From Sweltsa coloradensis (Eukaryota > Arthropoda > Insecta > Plecoptera > Chloroperlidae), in the NCBI GenBank assembly GCA_024449915.1, contig JAMZAV010000155.1, positions 496,001-560,000 on the forward strand: 64,000 nt of DNA, read 5' to 3'. Made by a program: the position numbers and the translations under genes. The first letter of the stretch is position 1, and each line of letters begins with the position of its first letter. The notes under the pieces were generated by a model. The model was given only the letters and a program-made list of their open reading frames with translations, made no database searches and was not told the origin of the DNA. Below, one piece after another: positions 1 through 11,771 of the stretch.

Positions 1-255
1 CCCCGACGCAATCGCCGAGTGAACGATAACCAACCAAAGATCAATATTTTTAATAGGAGATATATAAAGCAATCTGTGGTATGGACAGTGCGCGAACACC
101 CGCGGAGCAACGCCAGAATCCACAAGGCCGATACAGAACAACTTTAAATTTATTATGTGCCTCGTTGCTAGGACGGCTCCAAAGTCACCGTTTACAAATT
201 CCTAAGCCAAGAACTGATGGACTTAAGTCCAAATCAGAAATTAAAAAACTTCTGA

Positions 256-327
256 CTTTTAGTGGGAATCGAACCCTGGACCTTCTGCATTGGAAGCAGG
301 TACATTAACCACAAGACCAAAAAGCCA
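256..327 (-). repeat. tRNA-Gly-like SINE head or tRNA pseudogene
   Basis: Read on the minus strand this is a tRNA-like block. An A-box-like GTGGTTAATG lies near its start, an anticodon-region stem CTGC..GCAG encloses a TTCCAAT loop, and a perfect B box GGTTCGATTCC lies at about 264-275. The TCC-type anticodon arm resembles tRNA-Gly. The acceptor ends do not pair well, so a SINE head or pseudogene is more likely than a working tRNA gene. Confidence 0.55.
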
Positions 328-550
328 CACTAAAATTTTAAAAAAAGGTTTCTGTTTTTGGCTGGCAGCACATTCATTGTTTTGCATTTATTGTTTAACC
401 TTGGAAAACGATCCATAGGGGTTCCGGATTTTACTGTATAGTGTCTGTATATACATATATTTTGTATTTCGATAATTTTTATTGATTGTTGGGACGAATA
501 ATTTCAAAGTAATAAAAATAAAGTCATCAAATACAACAATGTTTCAAGTT

Positions 551-1116
551 GTTGGATGAGTGAAGCGAAGACTTCAATTTCACCGACCCCCTAAAAAATT
601 TAGCTCGGGTGTTTTTTTTTGTTTGTTTTTCTGTCTGTTTGTTCGCTCTCTACTGGGCAAACGGCATAAGCGATCTGGATGAAAATTGGACAGGACCTTC
701 GAAATCTCTGAACTTAGACTTGCTACCTTTTTGGGTACAATCGAAGAAATATTTCTCATGAATATCGTACTTTTACGATTTTTTTGGATATTTAGTGCGA
801 TATTTTCGTGACATTTGGGCCGATTCTGACCAAACGGGTGGGGCTATAACGTTCATATTTCACATGGACATTAAGGTAATGGTAATGTATTGCTTTTTGA
901 AAGAAAAAATCGAAAAAGTTAGCCAGAATCCACAGAATAAAGGTTTTAATATGAGTTTTTTTAGGTTTATAATGACAATTTACAAGTTACAATAGAAACT
1001 TGACAACAATCACCAACAATGCGTTCAAAAGGCACTTGATAAATAGATCCCACGCAAACTAAAAACTTACAAAAAAGCTCATCCATCAACGCGACGGGAC
1101 TTTAGCGTTTTCCTAG
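551..1116. mobile_element. Non-autonomous inverted-end element, family A, copy 1
   Basis: The left end begins GGATGAGTGAAGCGAAG and the right end is GCTCATCC followed by GGGACTTTAGCGTTTTCCTAG. The same ends occur in opposite orientation at 12582-13343. The interior holds a T-run followed by a GTTTGTTCGCTCTC block that recurs in several other elements here. No protein is encoded. Terminal TAG next to A/T-rich flanks suggests a short target duplication, but none was proved. Confidence 0.6.
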
Positions 1117-1852
1117 TAGTAATTATAAACCGAAATACAAACTCTAGAAAATAACCACTTAGAAGAAATAACATCACCTTCAAGGGCCTATTACAACACA
1201 TTTTCAAGTTGTACTCATTGACTGTAGTAAAGCAATATGACTACAGTAATTTGCATAGCCTTGTATACAAAGGAGAAATAATGAAGGCCTAGGAAGACTA
1301 TAAAAATTTTCAATCGATTTGAAATGCTCTTACCACAAAATCAACTAAAGTAGTAAGTTGCTTCAAAAAACTCACCAAACGAATCAATGATCTCAATATT
1401 TTTCCGGGGCAAACCCCCGGACCCCCATTTTTGTCCCTACCCTATGAATCTTATACCCGGCAATGTTTTTGGAATAACCATTGATAATTTTTTCCTGAGG
1501 AGAACACTGACCGTGCGCGACACTGAATGCCCCAGCGTGGTCTGTGGAGCCTTAGTCGCCACCTGCACAAACATTTTGCCGTAAGCGTGGTCAAGAAAGC
1601 AATAAACCAACAATCTCTTGAATTTAATGTCTGCTAATCAATTGTACTCATCACTAGTTAATTATTCACTTAACGCACGTGAGCGATTGATAACGCGAGT
1701 GGTCATACATGAGCGTGCCTAGCTAGTACTTGGCAAATATAAATCGTGAGCAAGTTAAATAAAAATAAAGCTATTGTGCGTAAACAAAAAATGAGTAAGT
1801 GGAAAATTGGATCACACAACCACCTAAAAAATATGTAATTGTGTAATGATAA
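1117..1852. other. Plain intervening DNA, no gene seen
   Basis: An AT-rich interval between two repeat elements. A 65-codon plus-strand reading frame at 1387-1584 has no recognisable domain and weak composition, so it is not called a gene. Confidence 0.5.
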
Positions 1853-2684
1853 CTAGGAAGCTTCGCAAACGCTTTTTCAGGCGCGTTGTTGGAAGAGCGT
1901 ATTTTTTTAACGAAAAAACGTTACATTGCGATTTTCATGAGAAATAATTTTTTGATTGCGCTCAAATTTCACACGAATATATTAATTCATAAAATTAAGG
2001 TTCTGTAAAAAAATCATTACAATCGCATAAAGCATGTAGGTGTTATAAGTCGAAGACAATTTTTAAAAATTGAAAAAAATCGTAAAATTGCGATTTTAAT
2101 GAGAAATAATTTTTCGATTGCGCTCAAAAACATGGCAGTTCTAAGTTCAGAGATTTCAAAGGCCTCCAGAAAATTTCATCGCAATTGAAGTATCGGTTTA
2201 GCCGGAATCGTGTTAACAAACACACAAAAATACAAACAGAAAAAATAAGAAAAACAAAAAGAAATCGTAAAATTGCGATTTTCATGAGAAATAATCTTTC
2301 GATTGCGCAAAAACGTGGCAATTCTAAGTTCAGAGATTTTGAAAGCCTCCAGAAAATTTCATCGAAATTGGAGTATCGGTTTAGCTGGAATCGTGTTAAC
2401 AAACACACAAAAATACAAACAACAAAACATAAAATTGTAAAATTGCTATTTTCACGAGAAATAATTTTTCGATTGATTTTTCGAACCGTGCAGTTCTAAG
2501 TTCAGAGATTTCAAAGGTCTCCAGAAAATTTCATCACAATTGGGAGTATCGGTTTAGTCGGAATCGTGTTAACAAACACACAAAAATACAAAAAAAAGAA
2601 ATAAATAAAAAAATAAAAAATAAACATTCCGGATTTTTTTCTCCAGTGTGGTGAAATGGAATCTTTGCTACGCTCATCCAACAA
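1853..2684. mobile_element. Non-autonomous inverted-end element, family B, with internal tandem units
   Basis: The left end starts CTAGGAAGCTTCGCAAACG and the right end finishes with CTACGCTCATCCAAC. The same pair of ends, reversed, occurs near 58060-58100. Internally about three copies of a 173-183 bp unit run in tandem. The word TATCGGTTTAG marks them at about 2191, 2374 and 2547, and each unit also carries a GTTAACAAACACACAAAAATAC tract. Reading frames across it are translations of the repeat, not genes. Confidence 0.6.
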
Positions 2685-3154
2685 TAAAGATACAAGTCAC
2701 ATTTTTTGTTACAATAACACATCCCTCATCTATTTACATGTATGTGCCAAAACACTACAGTACGGTAGTGAGGAAACATGACTTCACATTTTCCATAGAT
2801 CATAGAAAATTTATAATAGCCAAGGTAGCAGGTAAGTCATCGGAACATTTTTATTTTTTTTATTTTTTCTATTTTTTATAACCAACGATTGGATTTTGTT
2901 AAAAAACTATACAGCAACCCGCATAGGTGGTATGTACATGAGTGCCAAATTTCAGGTCGATCAGAGAAACGGTGCGACCTGTACCGAAGCAGTAACAGGA
3001 AAAAAACAAAAAAACAGACATTCGAGCCATAAGAGTCAAGTGGAGTTGCTCGCTCAATAAGTCAAAGAATTGTTTTAAAAAAGAAAAAAAAACGTAAAAT
3101 TTCGATTTTCGTGAGAAATAGTTTATATGCTAATAATAATACGGGTACTCAACA

Positions 3155-3205
3155 CGTGGCTCACTCACTCGTTTAACAACGACTTTGGCGTTTCCCTAGT
3201 TATTT
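3155..3205. repeat. Orphan half of a GTTTCCCTAG-ended element
   Basis: The segment CACTCGTTTAACAACGACTT followed by TGGCGTTTCCCTAGTTA matches the right end of the complete elements at 4341-4526 and 30298-30670. No matching left end lies just upstream, so it appears to be a truncated copy at the start of the tandem array. Confidence 0.5.
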
Positions 3206-3354
3206 TATTTTTAATTGAAAATTTAAAATGTGAATCATGTTCAAAACGTATTAGCGTGAAACATTAACAAGTTTCCAAGATAAAACAAAATCACCTATTT
3301 TTATTTCCCATTTAACACCCCTCAAAAATTATATGTGTGTAAAAATATAAAAAA

Positions 3355-3430
3355 GTTCGAGCTAACGGGTATCGAACCCCAACCCTCCGTGCGGTAGGCT
3401 AAATGCTTACTAATAGGCCATGCAAGCCAC
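3355..3430 (-). repeat. tRNA-like SINE block, array copy 1
   Basis: On the minus strand the order is an A-box-like TGGCCTATTAGTAAGC, then a middle arm, then B box GGTTCGATACCC. The block ends near GAAC without a clean acceptor stem. It is one of three near-identical copies in the 3140-5022 array, so a SINE head is far more likely than a functional tRNA. Confidence 0.65.
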
Positions 3431-3737
3431 CTAGTTATCGTCCCGCTAGCTGCTACTAAACAAATGCTATCGATATTTTTAAAAATCACATTTTTATTTA
3501 TTGTGGGATTAAATCGCAATGGATCTAGCTGATTTTGTTAGCAGTTCTCAGTAAACTCGTACCGGATGCCTGTTTAAAATTTCAGCCCAATCTGTTCAGC
3601 GGTTCGGCTGATTTTCGACGTACAGACAGACAGACACACAGAATCACAGAATGAGAGCCGTTCGAGTTGAATGGAGACACTCGGTCGCTCCGCTCCCTCG
3701 TTTAACAATGATTGTCATTTTCTTTTGTTTTATGACT

Positions 3738-3785
3738 AGGGAAACGCCAAAGTCGTTGTTAAACGAGTGAGTTAGCCAAGTGTTT
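3738..3785. repeat. Left end of a GTTTCCCTAG-family element within array unit 2
   Basis: ACTAGGGAAACGCCAAAGTC followed by GTTGTTAAACGAGTGAG is the left terminal sequence of the element family that is complete at 30298-30670. No opposing right end follows within the unit, so this copy is truncated. Confidence 0.5.
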
Positions 3786-3998
3786 TGACTTCTAAAACCG
3801 GACCGTCTGGTCACCTTACAGGAACTCACTCTGCTTGCCACAATAATTATTTAAATTGAACATTTAAAATGCGAATCGTATTCAAAACGTATTAGCGTGA
3901 AACATTAACAAATTTCCAAGATAAAACAAAATCACCTAAGTTTTATTTCCCATTTAACACGCCTCAAAAATAATATGTGGGTGTAAAAATATAAAAAA

Positions 3999-4074
3999 GT
4001 TAGAACTGACGGGTATCGAACCCCATCCATCCGTGCGGTAGGCTAAATGGTTACCACTAGGCCATGCAGGCCAC
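3999..4074 (-). repeat. tRNA-like SINE block, array copy 2
   Basis: Same layout as the copy at 3355-3430: A-box-like GGCCTAGTGGTAACC, then B box GGTTCGATACCC on the minus strand. It differs by several substitutions, which suggests the array is not very recent. Confidence 0.65.
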
Positions 4075-4340
4075 GTCAACCTCGTCCTGCTAACTGCTAC
4101 GAAACAAATGCCATTGATATTATTAAAAATCACATTTTTATTTATTGTAGGCTTAAAATCGCAATGGATCAAGCTGATTTTGTTAACAGTTTTAGTAAAC
4201 TCGTACGGATGTCTGTTTAAAATTTCAGCGCAATCTGTTTAGCGGTTCGACTGATTTTCGACGTACAACGAGACAGAATCACAGAATAGAGAGCCGTTTG
4301 AGTTGAATGGAGACACTCAGTCGCTCCGCTCCCTCGTTTA

Positions 4341-4526
4341 ACCAGGGAAACGCCAAAGTCGTTGTTAAACGAGTGAGTAAGCCAAGTGTTGAGAACCCTG
4401 GAAAATCCCCTTTCCTCCCTATACCTAAGGCTGGATCGAGCCCAGTATGGGAAGTGATACCGGGTACTCACAGTCAACACATGACTCACTCACTCGTTTA
4501 ACTACGACTTTGGCGTTTCCCTTGTT
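4341..4526. mobile_element. Short palindromic MITE (about 186 bp)
   Basis: The left end CAGGGAAACGCCAAAGTCGT and the right end ACGACTTTGGCGTTTCCCTTG are inverted copies. They are extended inwards by GTTAAACGAGTGAGT and its complement. The interior is about 90 bp with no coding potential. It interrupts the junction between array units 2 and 3. The same ends bound the longer element at 30298-30670. Confidence 0.65.
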
Positions 4527-4677
4527 ATTTAAATTGAACATTTAAAATGTGAATCATGTTCAAAACGTATTAGCGTGAAACATTAACAAATTTCCAAGAT
4601 AAAATAAAATCACCTAATTTTTATTTCCCATTTAACACCCCTCAAAAATAATATGTGGGTTTAAAAATAAAAAAAAA

Positions 4678-4753
4678 GTTCGAGCAAACGGGTATCGAAC
4701 CCCAACCCTCCGTGCGGTAGTCTAAATGCTTACCAATAGGCAATGCAAGCCAC
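4678..4753 (-). repeat. tRNA-like SINE block, array copy 3
   Basis: Third copy of the reversed tRNA-like block, with B box GGTTCGATACCC and an A-box-like segment near 4735-4745. It is closer in sequence to copy 1 than to copy 2. Confidence 0.65.
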
Positions 4754-5022
4754 GTACCTATCGTCCCACTAGCTGCTACTAAACAAAGGCTATCGATATT
4801 TTAAAAATCACATTTTTATTTATTGTAGGATTAAATCGCAATGGATCTAGCTGATTTTGTTAGCAGTTCTCAGTAAACTCGTACCGGATGTCTGTTTAAA
4901 ATTTCAGCCCAATCTGTTCAGCGGTTCGGCTGATTTTCGACGTACAGACAGACAGACAGAATCACAGAATCAGAGCCGTTCGAGTTGAATGGAGACACTC
5001 GGTCGCTCTGCTCCCTCGTTTA

Positions 5023-7008
5023 ATTATTTGTTACGTGATTGGTTGATTGGCCATACTGGATTATGACGTATGCGCCCGTTTTTCCCGCTAAAATTTTTGG
5101 TGGAACTTTCAGCTAACTTTTTTGAATAAAAATATTATCTGAATAAAAACAGAAATCTATTGACACATTCAGAAACAAGTCCCTGTAAAATGATAAAATC
5201 AAGTCACGTTTATTTCCTATTGCAAAGTTACTGAAAATGTTATGTTATTGCTCTATTTGTAGGATAGGGATGGTCAAAAATATTTTGATTTTGACACATT
5301 ACCAGTATGTGCGAATAATTTCTATGTCGATATTTTGATCACAACATACCCTATATGGAAATCAAAGTTAAAATTTGTTGTTAAACGCGAGTATGAAAAC
5401 AAAAACCTTATCAAGAATTTTTTAATTGTTTAAAATTAATGTTTCTGATCAATGAGATTAGGTGCCAATATTCTTACAAAAATGACTTCCATTGTACAAC
5501 TTTGTCACTTGTCTTATAGCATATTTGGCTATGCATTGACTTAATTTACTTGCAACGTTACCAAATACGTACCCATTTATCTTCCTGGATATGTGTATTC
5601 AAATTCATATTCCCTTTATGGAATGCCAACTTCAGATAAGGCTATTTTATCAGTCTTTGACAAATATAAGTCCAAGAAAGAGACAAAACTGTTTGGTTGA
5701 TTTCTAGGCAGCACAGAACCTCACTTCACTTATCACTCTGTCAGCCATTCAACTACAAGTTTGAGACAACATTGGGCACAACTAGCAAAATGTAAATGAC
5801 TTTTTAATCGATTCAGTAGAGGCATACATCTAAGTAAGAGATAAAATTAGTTAATGTCATTACTTTTGTAACAAGATTTTTTGGACTGCTGGTACAAAAC
5901 TGACGAAATAACTTGTGCATCAAAAATTTCAGAAAAGCTCTTTTCCTTATACTGAAGTGGATATTTACAAAATTATTGCTCGGAATTTAATTTGGCACTG
6001 TGCTGGTTGTCCTGTATTGTCAAAAAATTGTGATGTAATGGCTGCAAGAGAGGTTATATCCCCCTCTCCTCTCCCCCCTAAACAAAAATGCTGTTATGTG
6101 TAAGTCTATTACACCCCAGATAATAGGCTATTTGCATGAGATTTTTTTATATTTTTTTTGAGTTGCTCATATTATTCTACATATATAAACAGTTTCAAAA
6201 CAAGAAAATTTGAAGCACTTGATGTATTTTATAAAAAAATAATTAAAAATGTTGTTTCAAGAACGACGTTTAAATTCCGCGACAAAAGTGTGACGTAATG
6301 AGGCCCTATATTAGCCACGGTCTTCCAAATACTGTGCAGTTTAACGCAAAAATAATATCTTTAGAATGCCAAGTGCTTTGGATTATCTCCCGGCAACAAT
6401 ACAACAGGCTGCGGTAGCGCTGTTTTGACAAGCTCTGGGCCACGCATCATCGCCCGTGTAGGGCCTAAATAGTAAATACGTCATAATGGAATAACCAATG
6501 ACAGTGCGTTTCACAGTATGTTCCAAAATACTACGCTTCAAGTCACAATATCTATGTCAAAACATTTTTTTAACATAAAATAAACACGATATTTGGATTC
6601 AGGATGTGTTAGTCTCTAGAGATAAATATGTTTAACTTAAATCTAAAATTCATGCAAATAGCCTATTCCTCAGTGACTTCTAAGATGGTATTGGTCATAG
6701 GAGGGCAATAGTATAGTACACGTACATTAATGGCCATAAGTGAAGATAACGGTTAGTTCTATGATCATGCTCTCCCAATAAAATATACATATTTATGTGC
6801 ATAAAGTTAATACATTTATTCATGTTCAAACCTCCAATTCCACACATATGAATAATAACAACAAATAGTATAATGATTGTTATACATTTACTTCAAGCTG
6901 CTTGTTTGGCTGAATGACCATCGGCAACAGTATAGTAACAGTATCCTATGTCAAAAAATAATCCCAAGGCAGGTACTTTTTTAATGTATCGTTCGCAATT
7001 TTGCCAAC
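5023..7008. other. AT-rich DNA with CCAAT/CRE-like patches, no gene called
   Basis: No convincing coding region. Patches at about 5040-5080 and 6470-6515 contain ATTGG and TATGACGTAT in opposite orientation, and 6290-6315 holds TGACGTAAT. They could be the ends of an old inverted-repeat element or CRE/CCAAT-like sites. A 62-codon frame at 5915-6103 is unrecognised. Confidence 0.4.
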
Positions 7009-7126
7009 ACATAAAACGCATATTATTTGTTTATTATATTGAGTATTGACCATAATTTGTAATAAAAACATAAAACGCATATTATTTGTTTATTATATTG
7101 AGTATTGACCATAATTTGTAATAAAA
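7009..7126. repeat. Perfect 59-bp direct tandem duplication
   Basis: ACATAAAACGCATATTATTT and the following sequence to TTGTAATAAA is present at 7009-7067 and again at 7068-7126 with no visible mismatch. The identity implies a recent duplication or an assembly artefact. A partial relative, ATAAAACGCATACTACTTG, occurs near 11388. Confidence 0.85.
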
Positions 7127-8007
7127 TTTATATACTACTATATTGTGCATTCTTGTCATTGGTGCATTAATTACATTAGAGATTATAATAAAATTAAACA
7201 AAGCAAATGGAAATCTTTAAATTTAAAACCTTCAGGATATACTTAAGTTTACCGACACATTTTTGCACCAAAATCGGTCATGAAATACAACGAATGACTC
7301 TCGGTGAAAATTCATTTCTCCTTCTGGCCCCAATTTTCTCAAATAAAATACGTTGCATAGCACCTGCCTCTGACCAGCGGTGGATACTGTGATACTACAC
7401 AATTAATGGGAGATTCCAAAGAACACATATCGGCACATGCCTAGTAAAAGCCACCATAAAATATGTAAGACAACATATACATACACTATTCAATAAAATT
7501 ATGACACATGAGATTAGCAGAGATTACTAAAAGCAATATTGTACTACAGTATAATATAAAGGTACTGGTATAGTACTACATTGTATGGTAACATTTTTAT
7601 CATGTTTATGAAAATTGTTTCAGAATAATCTAAGAATGTTATTGCAAAGAGAAGGCAATTAATTGTTTGCATAAGAATATACTTAAATTATTTTTCATAT
7701 CAATCGGTTAAACCGTTATCAAATTATTTGTAGTTTGTAGTTAACTGAGGGTGTGCAGTTTTCAATGCCAGTTGGCATATTCAGTATATGCACATAACAA
7801 TATCAACATGTTGGATTTAATCAAGGATTGCCTCCAAATGCAAAGTACAATAATGCTGTTATGCTTGTTTAATGCTTGTAGACACACAAATGACAATAAT
7901 GAATACAAACAATGTACGTAAATCTATTTTGAAAGTAGATTTATAAAATAGACATGAAGGTGTTTAGTTTCATATCTTCTTGGTCAGTCACTAAAGCAAG
8001 GGCAACC
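7127..8007. other. AT-rich intergenic or UTR-like DNA
   Basis: No repeat ends, tRNA-like block or convincing ORF was seen. If the exon candidate at 8556-8678 is a true minus-strand terminal exon, this stretch could hold its 3' UTR. Confidence 0.4.
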
Positions 8008-8271
8008 GACAGTGTTGACTCGAGCGTTAAGCGCGCGACTCTGATTCAAGAGGTCCCGGATTCAAATCCCATCGTGACCGGCAATCCTGACTGAAGGTTT
8101 TTTCCGAGGTTTTTTCATTCGTTAATGCAAATGCAAGGGATTGAGTCCTCTTAAACAGCCCTCGGACATCTATTCACAATAGTCCTATCTGTAACATACC
8201 TAGTTAGACAGACACCTGAAGAGGGCCATAAATTACACCCTGGGCAGGCTTCCCACAAAAATTATTAATTA
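8008..8271 (+). mobile_element. tRNA-derived SINE, most complete copy
   Basis: A tRNA-like head at about 8008-8082 has an A-box-like GTTGACTCGAGCGTTAAGCG and a B box GGATTCAAATCC at 8058-8069. A body follows with CCGAGGTTTTTTCATTCG, GTTAATGCAAATGCAAGG and CCTCTTAAACAGCCCTCGGA. The same body is recognisable at 39106-39212 and 40500-40620 (reversed) and 54300-54490 (forward), so this is one dispersed SINE family. The 3' end near ATTATTAATTAC is uncertain. Confidence 0.7.
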
Positions 8272-8555
8272 CTAAAAACAAGGGCATATCCTTTCAATTA
8301 GGTCAACACTAAAATTAATTTTAAAGTCTACACGATTTGAGTAAACTAGGTATACATAAATTTCAAAAATATTGCCTCTTTTGTAGGGTGGTATATTGAC
8401 ATTGTACTTATTTGCACCATTCTTGTTGATCATGTTGAAATGTGGCTGGTAGCAAGCAACGTTACCCCGGAATAATTGACTCCTTTAGCTACACATCCTC
8501 AGTTACTACTACATCCATTGAACATTTTTCCATAAATTCCTTAGAAAATTAACAG

Positions 8556-8678
8556 TTATCGTTTCCACGTATTCGGGCTGAGTTTTCTCTCTGCAGGTTT
8601 CACAGTAGCTTGGACACTATGAGAGTGATACAGATCTTGTTCGGCATCTCCATATCCGCCACTCTGTTGTTTATTGCA
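8556..8678 (-). CDS. Possible terminal coding exon of an unidentified gene
   Basis: On the minus strand an acceptor-like ATATTGTTAG precedes 40 open codons and a TAA stop. The peptide is hydrophilic and balanced (it includes SGGYGDAEQDLYHS and ends LSPNTWKR), and the segment is less AT-rich than its flanks, as exons often are. No family is recognised. Other frames are also open across part of it, including a hydrophobic plus-strand frame, so strand and phase are uncertain. Upstream exons would lie at higher coordinates; see 11772-11944 and 13955-14024. Confidence 0.3.
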   Translation of the reverse strand, partial: CNKQQSGGYGDAEQDLYHSHSVQATVKPAERKLSPNTWKR

Positions 8679-9676
8679 CTAACAATATAATAATAACCAA
8701 GAATGTAACATCATTTACTAAAACTAGTGATAATACATGTGCGTGCATCTAACAACTATCTATAAGCATGCGCGTGTGCATTAGCTCACGTCCGCTGTAC
8801 TTGAATCACGTAAATTCACCGACTTGAATATAACAGACTTCCATCAATCAAATTTGGCAATTATTTTAGATGAGAGTACAGTTTTAAGAGGAATGAATGC
8901 AACATATACATACCTACAAAATAAGTGGTTTTCTCAACAATAAGACTGATGAAGTGATGAACAAAAATGGAAGTTCTTATATCTATGAGATTCTGAGAGT
9001 ACAAGGCAGGTACTTTAAAAAGAATATCAAAAATGCACAACAGATACAGTCAGTACTGTATGTTCCTAACAACATAATGTTGATCAACATGCATACACAA
9101 TAGTAAAAACTGAGTGCAATAATCAATGCTGCTAAACAAGAGAGTAAGATAAAATAACATTTGTGAAAAAAACAAGAAGTGTAACTACTGTATAAAGATA
9201 TCTACTAAGTAATAGTAGTTAAGATCAGTTATCAAAGATTTTATGAAGAGATAATAAAATTAAAACTACAATAACACTAATAATGGTGATATAAGAGAAA
9301 TTAGAATCTTATCAATTTTACAGGTAATAATAGATATTATTTTATAATGTTTTGGAGTATTAATGTTATAGTACCAAGGCACACAGATACCTAGCTAATG
9401 GAAATTGTACTGGACAGTTGTGACCAATGCTAAAAAGCATGTCTTAGCTTTATAACTTCTATGTGTTTTATTATATCTTATCAAAATCTACATTTTTCTT
9501 TGTTATGCCTTTTCTGTTTCTGTAGTTGGCAGGAATCATTGAGAGTTAATCATTTGACAAGAAGGCATATTATCTGATTACTCTGCTTTGATGTCAGTGT
9601 ATTCAGTCTGTGAACTTGTGATCATAAACAAGGCTACAACAATCTAAATGCATGCAGAATATACAAAACTAGTATA

Positions 9677-9907
9677 TTGATAAAAATAAGTATTTTTCCG
9701 AGGAGAAGAGGTTCTTTTGGCAGGCAAACCAGCACTCCAAACTTGCTTAGGCAGCCTGGACAGACTGGAAAAGAGCCAGACATATCCCAATATTACAACT
9801 ACAAACAAACCTACAGTACAACACAATATGGGGATACTGTATACGAACAAACAAATTACGCATACAATAATGCATTTATTCATGAACAGAACAGTAGATG
9901 TCCTTAG
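9677..9907 (+). CDS. Possible coding segment, unidentified, Tyr/Gln-rich tail
   Basis: An open plus-strand frame ends at a TAG at 9905-9907. After an acceptor-like TATTTTTCCGAG it reads RRGSFGRQTSTPNLLRQPGQ and then a tail rich in Tyr, Gln and Thr. It is not low-complexity DNA, which makes chance less likely, but the minus strand over the same bases is also open and contains a hydrophobic stretch after TCTTTTCCAG. No domain is recognised. It could be a terminal exon, an antisense exon or part of an unrecognised repeat. Confidence 0.25.
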   Translation: MIKISIFPRRRGSFGRQTSTPNLLRQPGQTGKEPDISQYYNYKQTYSTTQYGDTVYEQTNYAYNNAFIHEQNSRCP

Positions 9908-11771
9908 TGTTAACTTTGCATTTCAGAATGCACATTATTACGTACATGCTTACTCAATAATCCTTGCGTCATTCAATTATTGTAATTATCCACTTAACTG
10001 ACAACGGAAAAAGTCAAGAAGCCTTTCCACCAAGAATTTTTTCATATCTTCCGCTTTAGCATCAACAAATGCAAAATTTGTGTGTGGAAAAATGTTTATT
10101 TTTACTTAATAATTTAGTAGGGTAGTATAGCTTAGATCTGCTGTATGAAATTAGTAGAAGTAAATAAGGGGAAATACCAAATAATCATTTAATGGGTTAA
10201 AAGTTAAAACAGCTGAGCTGAGCAATAGAAACAAAACATCCAAAAACCTATTAAATCGTCAAAGTTAGTTTCTCTCACACCAAAGGTACGTGGTTTTATC
10301 AAGGTCTGCACTTCCCATCAACAAATGAACAATTTCCCCAAAAACTGTTGAAAGAAGAAACCTTTCCCGCATGTTAGAGAACTCACCGAATAGTCACCTT
10401 GTTATGGTGACACTCAGACCAAGAAGCAGAATATCAACTCGTTATTGAGCTGTGGTCCACCGCTGAACAAAAAGCATGGTATACGAGTTAAATCAGGGAC
10501 CAAATAACACATACATGCCTCACTTAGTTTTCACGGTTTCGTTAAGTGGCTGAGTGGGTACTCTAAATACAAATTTAATTCATATTTTTATTTTTATTTA
10601 ATTAGCCAACCAAAAGTTAACAGTTAATTGCAGGTCAGAGGTTGTATTTAAACAACTTGAAACTTGCATATGGAAACCGTAAGCTCTTAGATGCAGAGGA
10701 AAAGTGCAGCTCGAATGCAACAATTCAGTAAACATTCCTGTACTCTGTACTCTTGTTGGAACTCATAGCATTCACATTTCATAAAGTACAGTAAACAGTA
10801 AACACTCGTCTTTTAACAGCCATACCGCTACCAAAATCAGGCAACCAGATCTCAACAGGAAGCTGACATTCTGAAGGAAGTGGAAGGTATCACAAGTAAA
10901 GATTATATACTTCATGTAACTTATAAATAAAGTAAAGACCAATCAGTCCGGGCTGTGTGCCGGCATTGCCCGGATTAAACCGATAGCGTGGCATATTGCC
11001 CTGTATGTACCGGTAATAGAAACGGTTCTAAAACATTTATGAAGGTACGTACTTACTTAAAGACGTAAAATTAAAGACAAGATTTATAATATCAAACGCC
11101 CGGTTCACACATGAGTTGGATAGAGGGGTGACGTATCACCAGTTGCTCGGATAAGACCAGATAAGCTGATAATATTAACAGGACTATATGACATCGCAAA
11201 AAACTAGGTCAAAACAAGAAAAAATATGAAAATGCTTAAAGTAGCATAAAAGAAGAAGAAGCGCACTTTGCACATGAAAGTTTGGCCCCACCCTTATTAT
11301 CCTCAATTTCACTGAATTAGCGGGCTTCTAATGGAATGCCAAGTTCACATGTGCACATTCAAAATTAATTGTGGTTAAATAAATATATAAAACGCATACT
11401 ACTTGTCCAAATTTGAAATAACTAAACATGGTGGGAATCTAAAAACAAAAGAATGGTTATCAAAAAGGGAAATTGTGCGGTAGTGGTTTTTGTGTATTTG
11501 TTTTGATTTACAAAGCCAATAAACTGTTATGTTAGCATTAAAATGTGAAAGAAAAAATGAGAAGAGAGAAGATTTACGGGACCTATTTTATCCACAAAAT
11601 AAAAACATAAAAGTAAAACAATAGCTGTAGAGCCAACAAGTGTTTTGCCAGGAAAAGTGACAACTACATTTTGACCTGACCATAAGATTTAAGTCAGAAT
11701 AGCATGACAAAGCCTTGGAATGCAGTGGTTAATAATATTTCATAATTAATAATTTATTTTGGTATACATAC
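9908..11771. other. AT-rich interval, nothing firmly identified
   Basis: No repeat termini or RNA gene were seen. A minus-strand stretch near 11580-11670 after TTATGGTCAG can be read as a hydrophobic segment, but a second frame is equally open, so no exon is called. Confidence 0.35.

Larger units (their letters stand above)
3140..5022. repeat. Tandem array of about 650-bp composite SINE units (three copies)
   Basis: Three units follow one another, each with the same blocks: an A/T-rich lead with TTAAAATG, a reversed tRNA-like block, a segment with GATCTAGCTGATTTTGTTAG, and a tail with CAGCGGTTCGGCTGATTTTC, short (GACA)n and GTCGCTC. The B-box anchor GGGTATCGAACCCC begins at 3367, 4011 and 4690, giving spacings of 644 and 679 bp. 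The same tail also occurs once at 31060-31265. Units differ by small indels and by a MITE-like insertion. Confidence 0.75.

Noticed and set aside
2124..2499. Overlapping open frames on both strands (94 and 104 codons)
   Set aside because: They translate the tandem units of a non-coding repeat; related peptides (a GIVLTN-type phrase) reappear wherever the repeat occurs, for example 28573-28794, 52438-52668 and 53589-53834.
3140..5022. CRISPR-like array
   Set aside because: Repeat units are about 650 bp, contain tRNA-like blocks, and the context is eukaryotic.
5040..6515. Complete 1.45-kb inverted-repeat transposon
   Set aside because: Only about 20 bp of loosely matching ends (ATTGG...TATGACGTAT) and no target duplication; chance CCAAT/CRE-like sites explain it equally well.
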